This document shows positions 1-6,208 of a stretch of DNA of 12,265 nt, piece after piece; within the stretch, counting starts at the first letter, position 1; each line of letters opens with the position of its first letter. The notes under the pieces are model-generated. The model worked only from the letters and a program-made list of their open reading frames with translations, had not been told where the DNA came from and did no database searches. The stretch is from Bacteroidota bacterium (GTDB lineage Bacteria; Bacteroidota; Bacteroidia; Flavobacteriales; Flavobacteriaceae). The stretch is taken from NCBI GenBank assembly GCA_023386255.1, contig JAEWKB010000320.1, positions 1 to 12,265 on the forward strand, in the 5' to 3' direction. Made by a program: the position numbers and the translations under genes.

Positions 1-353
1 ATATTGATACCGCTCCGTATGCCTTTATCACCCAATCGCACAGTACCGAGGTGATTGAAGCGGTAACACACAGTAAAATAGTAAAGATACACCGCAGCAT
101 ACTTCAAAATTTAACGCTGAAATACCCTGAACTGAAAAGCTTTATTGAAATATTGCTGGTCAGCTATATTGAAGTGCTGGTGAAGCGCTATATAGAGTTT
201 AAAGCCTATACCGCTGAGGAAGCTTACCATAAGTTACAGTTACGCCAGCCGGAACAAATCAGGAACATTCCCTTAAAATTTATAGCATCATACCTGGGTA
301 TTTCGCAGGAGCGCCTTAGCCGCATACGAAATAAAAGCCTGCAATTGACTTAG
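1..353 (+). CDS. Crp/Fnr-family transcriptional regulator, C-terminal part
   Basis: The reading frame is open from base 3 and stops with TAG at 351-353, giving the last 116 residues; the N-terminal part of the cyclic-nucleotide-binding-like beta-barrel lies before the window. A GTG at 51 is internal, because the frame continues upstream with protein-like sequence (IDTAPYAFITQSHSTEVIEA). The middle is a long helical dimerisation segment (IEILLVSYIEVLVKRYIEF). The end is a winged helix-turn-helix: 'IRNIPLKFIASYLGIS' followed by the recognition helix 'SQERLSRIRNK', the form usual in Bacteroidota Crp/Fnr proteins. Such proteins sense a small molecule or redox state through the N-terminal domain, which cannot be judged here. 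No cysteine is present in the visible part. A palindrome of Crp/Fnr type overlaps its stop codon, so the serine hydrolase downstream is a candidate target. Family assignment is firm; the signal sensed is unknown. Confidence 0.88.
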   Translation, partial: IDTAPYAFITQSHSTEVIEAVTHSKIVKIHRSILQNLTLKYPELKSFIEILLVSYIEVLVKRYIEFKAYTAEEAYHKLQLRQPEQIRNIPLKFIASYLGISQERLSRIRNKSLQLT

Positions 354-361
354 GTCAATTG
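342..361. promoter_or_regulatory. Perfect 8+8 bp palindrome, candidate Crp/Fnr-type operator
   Basis: The arms CAATTGAC (342-349) and GTCAATTG (354-361) are exact reverse complements around TTAG. The core TTGAC-N4-GTCAA has the same 5-4-5 geometry as the FNR box TTGAT-N4-ATCAA. It overlaps the last codons of the Crp/Fnr gene and covers the TTG (-33) box of the serine hydrolase promoter. I saw no T-tract after it, so a terminator is less likely. No second copy was found by eye in the window. That the upstream regulator binds here is inference. Confidence 0.5.
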
Positions 362-388
362 TTAAAAATAGTAAACGAAATACTTTTG
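359..388 (+). promoter_or_regulatory. Bacteroidota-type promoter of the serine hydrolase gene
   Basis: TTG at 359-361 and TACTTTTG at 381-388, separated by 19 nt, match the TTG / TAnnTTTG consensus. Transcription would start near 395, giving a leader of about 20 nt before the ATG at 414. The -33 box is the last part of the palindrome at 342-361, so a protein bound there would probably affect initiation. Confidence 0.6.
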
Positions 389-413
389 CGCACATCAATC
401 AAAATTAATCAGA

Positions 414-1556
414 ATGAACAGGTTAAAGTATTTTTCAGTGGCATTAGCCGCCTTACTTTTTGCGTGCAATAACGAGGATAATGCAACCACGCAAACCACG
501 CAAAACCAACAAAAAGCATTAGATGCGCTAAATGCAGCCACAGCAGCTGATTTCCCCGGGCTGAGCCTTACGGTTTACACGCCACAAGAGAATTTTACAC
601 TGGTATCAGGCAAGGCAAAACTACCGGGTACTGCCATGGCAGCCACATCACTCCACTACATGCAAAGTATTGCCAAAACCTTTACGGCTGTAGCAATACT
701 TAAATTGAAAGAACAGGGACATATAAACCTTGACGCCAACATCGGCACCTACCTGCCCAGCTCCATCACATCCCAGCTGGCCAATGGCAGCAGCATTAAG
801 GTAAGACACCTGCTTAACATGACATCGGGCCTGCCGGATTATTTAGAAAATCCTGAATTTCTGGCCGATATACAAACCTCTCCGCTGCCTATGCCCAGCA
901 ACCAGCTACTGAGTTATGTTTACAACAGGCCGGCACATTTTGCACCCGGCACATCAGCAGAGTATAGCAACATCAATTATCACCTGCTTGCCCTCATCAT
1001 TGATAATGTTACCGGCGCACCGCATAGTACCTATATTAAAAACAACATTATTATTGCAAATCGTCTGGCCAATACCTATTACCTTCCCGGTTCGGCGCTT
1101 AATGCTGCCCCCGCCGGCACTACAGCCAGCTACATTACCGGCGGAACCGGATTTGAAGACCTTACTGTTTTCCAGTTCGGTGTAGTGAAATCCCTTATAG
1201 GTGATGATGGCATTGTGGCATCAACACAGGATATTGCCACCTTTTACAAAAAACTGCTCCAGGATAAAACCATATTAACACAAGCTACGCTAAACGAAAT
1301 GACAACTCCAATACTAAGCGATGGCGAGCCGTTTTACGGCATGGGGCTTACGTATTACAAAACACAGGGCGGTGTTGCAGGCATTGGCCATCCCGGCGCA
1401 GGAGTTGGCGCAGCCTCAGAAACCTATTATTTCCCTTCTAAAAATATAACTATAGTACTGGCTACCAATGTTGGCACCTTGCTGGACAGCGAAAAAGAGG
1501 AAAAATTTGCACTGCTGCTTAAAAAACTTTCCGCAATAATAATAGATGGGCAATAA
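414..1556 (+). CDS. Serine hydrolase, beta-lactamase class C fold, lipoprotein
   Basis: This 380-aa protein belongs to the 'beta-lactamase' serine hydrolase family (PF00144 type), which includes class C beta-lactamases, D-alanyl-D-alanine carboxypeptidases and esterases. The visible catalytic motifs are SxxK as S85-I-A-K88 (nucleophile and general base), YxN as Y184-S-N186, and an HxG motif as H326-P-G328 replacing the KTG triad. The N-terminus is a lipoprotein signal (MNRLKYFSVALAALLFAC) with the lipidated cysteine at C18, so the enzyme is probably anchored in the periplasm or outer membrane. The ATG start is chosen because it gives this signal and follows a good promoter by about 25 nt. The HxG motif points towards esterase or peptidase activity more than beta-lactam resistance, but the substrate cannot be read from sequence. 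The gene stands alone downstream of the Crp/Fnr gene and may be under its control. Confidence 0.88.
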   Translation: MNRLKYFSVALAALLFACNNEDNATTQTTQNQQKALDALNAATAADFPGLSLTVYTPQENFTLVSGKAKLPGTAMAATSLHYMQSIAKTFTAVAILKLKEQGHINLDANIGTYLPSSITSQLANGSSIKVRHLLNMTSGLPDYLENPEFLADIQTSPLPMPSNQLLSYVYNRPAHFAPGTSAEYSNINYHLLALIIDNVTGAPHSTYIKNNIIIANRLANTYYLPGSALNAAPAGTTASYITGGTGFEDLTVFQFGVVKSLIGDDGIVASTQDIATFYKKLLQDKTILTQATLNEMTTPILSDGEPFYGMGLTYYKTQGGVAGIGHPGAGVGAASETYYFPSKNITIVLATNVGTLLDSEKEEKFALLLKKLSAIIIDGQ

Positions 1557-1564
1557 CCAGTCTG

Positions 1565-1589
1565 CGTTAGTCAAAATGGGTTACTAACG
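1565..1589 (+). terminator. Stem-loop after the serine hydrolase gene
   Basis: CGTTAGT (1565-1571) and ACTAACG (1583-1589) form a perfect 7-bp stem with an 11-nt loop, 9 nt after the TAA stop. A second small hairpin, CGTAAA-ATA-TTTACG (1596-1610), follows at once. There is no clear T-tract, so this is only a candidate end signal. Confidence 0.35.
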
Positions 1590-1644
1590 TGGCGGCGTAA
1601 AATATTTACGTACTACTTTATGTGTTAAATAATCTTTGCAAGGC

Positions 1645-1732
1645 AATTTAATGCAATGCAGTACGTTACCAACTATGAAAAAGAAAACAAACTGTAAAAT
1701 TTGTAAGAAAAAACTATAAAAATTTAATGCAA
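1645..1732. repeat. 12-bp direct repeat upstream of the receptor gene
   Basis: AATTTAATGCAA occurs exactly at 1645-1656 and 1721-1732, 76 bp apart. The second copy ends 18 nt before the -7 box at 1751, where the -33 box should lie. The sites may bind a regulator, or may be chance in an A/T-rich stretch. Confidence 0.35.
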
Positions 1733-1750
1733 ATTCGGCAATGGAATAGC

Positions 1751-1758
1751 TACCTTTG
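1751..1758 (+). promoter_or_regulatory. -7 box of the TonB-dependent receptor gene
   Basis: TACCTTTG matches TAnnTTTG. No TTG lies 17-23 nt upstream; that place is occupied by the 12-bp repeat copy at 1721-1732. The predicted start near 1765 lies downstream of the ATG at 1727, which argues for the ATG at 1790 as the translation start. The bases from the -7 box into the leader closely match those of the serine hydrolase promoter. Confidence 0.5.
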
Positions 1759-1789
1759 CGGCCATCAATCAAACAAAACAGACCAAATC

Positions 1790-4168
1790 ATGACATTACC
1801 CATCAAAGGGTGCCTTACGGCATTCTTTCTATTCCTGTTTGCAACAGCCTTTGCACAGGAGAAATTTACCCTTAGCGGTACGCTGACCGACAGCGGCAGC
1901 AACGAAACGATTATCGGTTCCACAATTTACATTAAGGAACTGCAAACCGGAGTCTCAACCAACGAGTACGGCTTCTACTCTATCTCTCTGCCTGCGGGCA
2001 CTTACACAGTGCAGATAAGCAGTATTGGTTTCGGCAGTATTGAAGAAACTGTTGTGCTGGACCGCAACATCCGGAAAAACTATAAACTGGAGCCGGGCGT
2101 ACAGGAACTTGAAGAAGTTGTGGTTACATCTGACAACCCGAAGGCTAACATCCGTAAACCGGAGATGAGCGTGAACAAGCTCACCGTGCAGGAAATAAAG
2201 AAGATGCCTGTTGTACTGGGAGAGGTTGACGTGCTTAAAAGCATTCTTACACTGCCTGGTGTAACCAATGCAGGTGAAGGAGCTTCAGGCTTTAATGTGC
2301 GTGGCGGTGCTGCCGACCAGAACCTTATATTGCTGGATGAGGCTACAATTTTTAACTCTTCGCACCTTTTCGGCTTCTTTTCGGTATTCAATTCAGATGC
2401 CATTAAAGACCTTAAGCTGTACAAAGGCGGTATTCCGGCACGTTACGGCGGAAGGCTGTCATCAGTACTCGATATTTACCAGAAAGAAGGTAACAGCAAA
2501 GAATTTCATGCTACGGGTGGTATAGGTTTAATATCAAGCCGCCTGTTGGCAGAAGGCCCTATTGTTAAGGAAAGAGGATCTTTCCTGATAGGTGGCCGCG
2601 CATCATATGCACACCTGTTCCTGAAACTGACGGATAATGAAAACTCCGCCTACTTTTATGACCTCAACACAAAACTAAGCTATAAGTTAAGCGAGAACAA
2701 CAACCTGTACCTGTCGGGTTACTTTGGGCGCGATGTGTTCAATATCAACGAGAGCTTTAACAACGTGTATGGCAACGCAGTGCTTAACCTGCGCTGGAAT
2801 CATATCTTTAACGACAAGCTGTTCTCAAACATGAGCCTTATCTACAGTGATTATTACTATGGCCTTGACTTAGATTTTATAGGACTCAACTGGGAGTCGG
2901 GTATTAGGAACTATAATTTTAAATACGACCTGAAGCATTATTTGTCCAACAACTTCAGGGTAAATTACGGGGTTAACTCTATTTACTATGAATTTAATCC
3001 GGGTACTATAAAGCCAAGCGGCGAGGATTCTACTATAAACCCTGACCAACTGGAGAAAAAGTATGCTGTAGAACCTGCGCTATACATTGATGCTGAGCAT
3101 ACACTGACAGATAAGCTGACGGTAAGCTATGGTTTACGCTATAGCTTGTTCTACAGGCTGGGGTCGCAAAACCTGAACACTTATGCCAATGACCAGCCAG
3201 TGGTATATAACCACGAACTTAAAATATATGAAAAAGCAGCACCTACAGGCACAAGGCATTATGAGGGTAATGAGGTTATAGCTGATTTCAATAACCTGGA
3301 GCCACGGGCGGCAGTGGCATACCAGCTTAATGAAGAAAGTTCAGTAAAAGCCAGTTACAACCGCATGGCGCAGTACCTGCACCTTATATCGAATACATCA
3401 TCGCCTACCCCGCTTGATGTTTGGGCGCCGAGTGATAATTACCTGAAGCCGCAAACGCTGGATCAGTATGCACTGGGTTATTTCAGGAACTTTAAAGATG
3501 ACGCGTATACGCTTGAAGTGGAAGCCTACTACAAAAAAGTAAAGAACAGGCTGGATTATATTGACGGTGCCGACCTGATTGCTAACAAAGCTATTGAGCA
3601 GGTAGTATTGAACGGAAAGTCAAGGGCTTACGGTGCAGAACTTTTACTTCGCAAAAACAATGGCGACCTTACAGGCTGGATATCGTACACGCTATCACGC
3701 ACTGAGCAGCAAACCCCGGGAAGGGCACCTGGTGAAACAGGTATAAATAAGGGCGAGTGGTACAGTTCAGGCTATGATAAGACACATAACTTATCGGTTA
3801 CTGCTAATTACCAGTTTAGTAAAAAATGGTCGTTTGGCGGTATATTCGTACTGCAATCGGGCCAGCCGGTAACATACCCTAACGGTTATTACCAGTACGG
3901 AGATCTTAATGTGCCAAGCTTCGGGCAGCGCAATGCCGACCGCCTGCCGGCATACCATCACCTTGACGTATCGGCTACCTACACGCCAAAACCGGATAAG
4001 AAAAAGGGATGGCAGGGTGAATGGGTATTCAGCATCTATAACCTGTACAACAGGATGAACAGCGCCGCAGTTACCTTCAGGCCAAACGAAGATACGGGCG
4101 CCAACGAGGCAGTAAGGCTTTCAATATTTGGCATCATCCCAAGTGTAACATATAATTTTAGATTCTAA
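1790..4168 (+). CDS. TonB-dependent outer-membrane receptor, carboxypeptidase-regulatory-like domain type
   Basis: This 792-aa protein is a 22-stranded-barrel type receptor that takes a ligand across the outer membrane with energy from TonB-ExbB-ExbD. Residues 1-23 are a signal peptide (hydrophobic run, cleavage after ATAFA before Q). Residues of about 25-110 form a CarboxypepD_reg-like beta-sandwich (LSGTLTDSGSNETIIGST... NEYGFYSISLPAGTYTVQ). A TonB-box-like segment (LEEVVVTSD) and the plug follow (LKSILTLPGVTNAGEGASGF, NVRGGAADQNLILLD, YKGGIPARYGGRLSSVLDI). The rest is the barrel, ending in an aromatic residue (NFRF) as outer-membrane barrels do. An upstream ATG at 1727 adds 21 residues before the signal peptide and lies before the promoter box, so I reject it. 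The next gene encodes a DUF4249 lipoprotein, a partner often seen with this receptor subgroup. The ligand is unknown, and no TonB-linked sensor, sigma or anti-sigma gene is present nearby. Confidence 0.93.
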   Translation: MTLPIKGCLTAFFLFLFATAFAQEKFTLSGTLTDSGSNETIIGSTIYIKELQTGVSTNEYGFYSISLPAGTYTVQISSIGFGSIEETVVLDRNIRKNYKLEPGVQELEEVVVTSDNPKANIRKPEMSVNKLTVQEIKKMPVVLGEVDVLKSILTLPGVTNAGEGASGFNVRGGAADQNLILLDEATIFNSSHLFGFFSVFNSDAIKDLKLYKGGIPARYGGRLSSVLDIYQKEGNSKEFHATGGIGLISSRLLAEGPIVKERGSFLIGGRASYAHLFLKLTDNENSAYFYDLNTKLSYKLSENNNLYLSGYFGRDVFNINESFNNVYGNAVLNLRWNHIFNDKLFSNMSLIYSDYYYGLDLDFIGLNWESGIRNYNFKYDLKHYLSNNFRVNYGVNSIYYEFNPGTIKPSGEDSTINPDQLEKKYAVEPALYIDAEHTLTDKLTVSYGLRYSLFYRLGSQNLNTYANDQPVVYNHELKIYEKAAPTGTRHYEGNEVIADFNNLEPRAAVAYQLNEESSVKASYNRMAQYLHLISNTSSPTPLDVWAPSDNYLKPQTLDQYALGYFRNFKDDAYTLEVEAYYKKVKNRLDYIDGADLIANKAIEQVVLNGKSRAYGAELLLRKNNGDLTGWISYTLSRTEQQTPGRAPGETGINKGEWYSSGYDKTHNLSVTANYQFSKKWSFGGIFVLQSGQPVTYPNGYYQYGDLNVPSFGQRNADRLPAYHHLDVSATYTPKPDKKKGWQGEWVFSIYNLYNRMNSAAVTFRPNEDTGANEAVRLSIFGIIPSVTYNFRF

Positions 4169-4177
4169 ACATTATAA

Positions 4178-4210
4178 GCAGTCGCATTTCGACAGGCTCA
4201 ATGTGACTGC
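4178..4210 (+). repeat. Hairpin between receptor and DUF4249 genes, possible dispersed palindrome
   Basis: GCAGTCGCAT (4178-4187) pairs with ATGTGACTGC (4201-4210) along all 10 positions, one of them a G-U pair in RNA, around a 13-nt loop. It fills most of the 58-nt gap between the two genes, where no promoter box is visible. The loop text resembles short palindromes I recall as scattered through flavobacterial intergenic regions (unverified). It could lower or protect the distal message. Confidence 0.45.
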
Positions 4211-4226
4211 CTCAAAACATAAAACA

Positions 4227-5048
4227 ATGAAAAATATATTTTATATAGCAATTATAGCTTCACTGATTCTTGCCTCGTGTGAGGAAGTGGTTGAAGTTGA
4301 CCTTGATACTGCCGCGCCGCGCCTTGTTGTTGATGCTTCCATAAACTGGGAAAACGGGACTGACGGCAGCCAGCAAACCATAAAGCTTACTACAACTGCA
4401 GGATACTATAGCCCTACTGTTCCCGTAGTTTCGGGTGCTACAGTTTTTGTTACCAACAGTACAGGTACGCAATTTAATTTTATAGAAAATCCGGGTACAG
4501 GCAACTATGTGTGCACGAACTTTGTACCGGTAGTAGGTGAAACTTACACCCTTACAATAATAAGCGGTGGGCAAACGTACACAGCATCAGAAACTTTATA
4601 TTCAGCCCCTGAAATTGGAAATATTGTACAGGACGATGAAGGAGGATTCCTTAATGAAGATGTGGAAGTACGTTTCTTTTTTCAGGATGAGCTTAATATA
4701 GATAACTTCTATATGGTCCGATTTGATTCGGCTGTATTGCCTTATCCTGACTATGATGTGTTTGACGACAGGTTTAACGCCAATAACGAGATGTTTGGAA
4801 TCTTCAGTCATGAAGACCTTGTACCCGGCGATGTAGTGCGCATGAAGCTGTATGGTACATCTGAAAGATTTTATAACTACATGCGTATCCTTATAAATCT
4901 TGCCGAGGGCGGCGCAGGCGGAGGGCCATTCTCTACCCCGCCGGCCACAGTGCGCGGCAACATCGTCAATCAGACAAATGAAGCCAACTATGCATTGGGA
5001 TACTTCAGGCTAAGTGAAGTCGACACGGTTGAGTATACAATTGAATAA
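4227..5048 (+). CDS. DUF4249-family lipoprotein, partner of the TonB-dependent receptor
   Basis: This 273-aa protein begins with a lipoprotein signal, MKNIFYIAIIASLILASC, with the lipidated cysteine at C18 followed by E-E-V-V-E-V-D. Acidic residues just after the cysteine are compatible with surface export in Flavobacteriia, but the match to a defined export signal is loose. The mature part is rich in beta-strand and Thr/Gly (TLTIISGGQTYTASETLYSA), then aromatic and acidic (EVRFFFQDELNIDNFYMVRFD), with a glycine-rich turn (EGGAGGGPFSTPP), as in DUF4249 proteins. This family has no assigned biochemical role; it regularly sits directly downstream of a TonB-dependent receptor, so a ligand-binding lid or accessory function like that of SusD is plausible but inferred. 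I prefer ATG 4227 to GTG 4203 because the signal peptide starts there and GTG 4203 lies within the hairpin arm. It is probably co-transcribed with the receptor. Confidence 0.82.
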   Translation: MKNIFYIAIIASLILASCEEVVEVDLDTAAPRLVVDASINWENGTDGSQQTIKLTTTAGYYSPTVPVVSGATVFVTNSTGTQFNFIENPGTGNYVCTNFVPVVGETYTLTIISGGQTYTASETLYSAPEIGNIVQDDEGGFLNEDVEVRFFFQDELNIDNFYMVRFDSAVLPYPDYDVFDDRFNANNEMFGIFSHEDLVPGDVVRMKLYGTSERFYNYMRILINLAEGGAGGGPFSTPPATVRGNIVNQTNEANYALGYFRLSEVDTVEYTIE

Positions 5049-5050
5049 AT

Positions 5051-5132
5051 TTAGTTTAAGGTTTAAAGTTCAACGTTGGGCACAGTTACAAAAACAGTAA
5101 CTTTGGTTCAGCAACTTTAAACCTTAAACTAA
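5051..5132. repeat. Perfect 20-bp inverted repeat flanking the thiN promoter
   Basis: TTAGTTTAAGGTTTAAAGTT (5051-5070) and AACTTTAAACCTTAAACTAA (5113-5132) are exact reverse complements enclosing 42 bp. The left arm begins 2 nt after the DUF4249 stop codon and the right arm ends 4 nt before the thiN ATG. The enclosed segment holds a complete TTG / TAnnTTTG promoter, a CAACGTTG palindrome (5071-5078) and a small inverted repeat AGTTAC (5084-5089) / GTAACT (5097-5102). The geometry matches invertible promoters known in Bacteroidota. The arms could equally be copies of an AT-rich dispersed repeat acting as a bidirectional terminator. Confidence 0.85.
5076..5105 (+). promoter_or_regulatory. Promoter of thiN inside the inverted repeat
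   Basis: TTG at 5076-5078 and TAACTTTG at 5098-5105, 19 nt apart, fit the phylum consensus with no mismatch. Initiation near 5112 would put the right repeat arm in a leader of about 25 nt. Inversion of the segment between the arms would point this promoter towards the DUF4249 gene. No TPP riboswitch is visible. Confidence 0.6.
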
Positions 5133-5136
5133 GTTC

Positions 5137-5799
5137 ATGTCCTCACACCACATTGTCCGCGAAGACCAGGAACCTGCATTAATAATAGCCAATGGCGCTG
5201 CCTGTAGCAAGGAGCTTATGGGCCAGCTGCTGGAATGGTCGCCGCTGGTTATTGTGTTGGACAGTGCTATTGAACGTGTACTGGAACTGGGCATTAAAGT
5301 GGATGTATTACTGGGTGATTTTGACCGTGGGCTGGACCCGGAGCAGTACCGCAATGTGCAGTACCCATTAGAAATTGTGTACACACCCGATCAGGACAAG
5401 ACCGACCTTGAAAAAGCTTTTGATTTTCTAATTGACCGTGGCATACCTGCCGTAAATGTGATTTGGGCAACGGGACGCCGCGCCGACCATACCATAACCA
5501 ATGTTACCAATATTGTGCGCTACCGCGATAAGCTGAAGATTGTGGTGCTGGATGACCACTCAAAAATTTTCCTGTTGCCGCAGAAGTTTGAAAAATGGTA
5601 TCCTGCCGGTACGCCTATATCACTTATTCCGATCGGTAAAGTTTCGGGCATTCACTCCAAAAACCTGAAGTATCAGTTGGATAATGACGAGCTTACCATA
5701 GGCTATCGTACAGGCAGCAGTAACGAGGTACTTAACGACGGAATAGTTGTTATTGAGCATCACGAAGGAGATTTACTGATGATGGAGTGTTTTGACTGA
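5137..5799 (+). CDS. thiN: Thiamine pyrophosphokinase
   Basis: This 220-aa cytoplasmic enzyme transfers pyrophosphate from ATP to thiamine, giving thiamine pyrophosphate, the salvage route to the cofactor. The family motifs are present: a Rossmann-like start (ALIIANGAACS, 14-24), the acidic metal site G60-D-F-D63, the D85-Q-D-K-T-D90 motif at the active site, G113-R-R-A-D-H118, and the C-terminal thiamine-binding beta-domain with G193-S-S-N-E-V198. Length is normal. The ATG at 5137 is the first plausible start and lies about 25 nt after the predicted transcription start. No other thiamine genes lie nearby, so it is a single-gene unit. Its only visible promoter lies between the arms of a perfect inverted repeat, which is unusual for a cofactor-salvage gene. 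Confidence 0.93.
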   Translation: MSSHHIVREDQEPALIIANGAACSKELMGQLLEWSPLVIVLDSAIERVLELGIKVDVLLGDFDRGLDPEQYRNVQYPLEIVYTPDQDKTDLEKAFDFLIDRGIPAVNVIWATGRRADHTITNVTNIVRYRDKLKIVVLDDHSKIFLLPQKFEKWYPAGTPISLIPIGKVSGIHSKNLKYQLDNDELTIGYRTGSSNEVLNDGIVVIEHHEGDLLMMECFD

Positions 5800-5804
5800 T
5801 CTTT

Positions 5805-5830
5805 TTTCTTTTGCCTTGAAACAAAAGAAA
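5805..5830 (+). terminator. AT-rich hairpin after thiN
   Basis: TTTCTTTTG (5805-5813) pairs perfectly with CAAAAGAAA (5822-5830) around an 8-nt loop, 5 nt after the TGA stop. The stem is weak, with only two G-C pairs. The text resembles a recurrent flavobacterial intergenic element that I recall but cannot verify here. It may end thiN transcription or may mark the left edge of the repeat-like block that follows. Confidence 0.4.
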
Positions 5831-6120
5831 CAAAAATTCAATCCTGCACAAGGTATAACTTGAAATCTACGTCAGTATTCTTCATCACGACCCGAGCCTT
5901 TCGCTGCTATGCAACGCTCACTCGCGGATTGCTCTCCTTCTTCCTGCGCGCAATCCTTTCCTTGATTTCTACGTTATACCTGCAAGGGCGGCTAAAGTGC
6001 GGCAAACTTGCCCTATAGCCCTGATAGAGCCGGTATCCTGCCGAGGCACGAGGCAGATAAAGGCGAAAGCAGGAAATGCGGCGACAGGTAAAGCCCGGGT
6101 GATTCGCTTTCGTTTAAACA
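5831..6120. other. Gene-free, GC-rich block with nested inverted repeats
   Basis: The whole stretch 5800-6208 has no convincing gene. By hand count 5881-6120 is 129/240 G+C (about 54%), which is high for an intergenic region in this window. An outer inverted repeat pairs GGTATAAC (5852-5859) plus GAAATC (5862-5867) with GATTTC (5964-5969) plus GTTATACC (5973-5980). Inside it, GGATTGC (5926-5932) pairs with GCAATCC (5950-5956). Further right are CTGCC/GGCAG pairs and the GC-GAAA-GC motif near 6063-6070. Reverse-strand frames are partly open but have no sensible start or protein-like composition. A dispersed repeat, a decayed element or a structured RNA are all possible. Confidence 0.5.
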
Positions 6121-6184
6121 AATTTAATCTTACAATGATAGCGCCGACAGCTAAGCGCTGATAGCTAAACTGCTTACTATTTAG

Positions 6185-6192
6185 TATCTTTG
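6185..6192 (+). promoter_or_regulatory. -7 box of uvrB
   Basis: TATCTTTG matches TAnnTTTG and lies 16 nt before the uvrB ATG, giving a very short leader. No well-spaced TTG box is seen. A small palindrome, TACTA-TT-TAGTA (6175-6186), overlaps its left edge. I see no LexA-like box with confidence. Confidence 0.5.
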
Positions 6193-6208
6193 TAAAAAAG
6201 CTAAGAGA

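Noticed and set aside
1727..1789. Longer start for the TonB-dependent receptor
   Set aside because: It would place 21 residues before the signal peptide and lies upstream of the TACCTTTG promoter box.
4203..4226. GTG start for the DUF4249 gene
   Set aside because: It adds eight residues before the lipoprotein signal and lies within the arm of the hairpin; ATG 4227 gives a standard signal peptide.
5071..5136. TPP riboswitch before thiN
   Set aside because: The predicted leader is only about 25 nt and has none of the conserved thi-box sequence such as CTGAGA.
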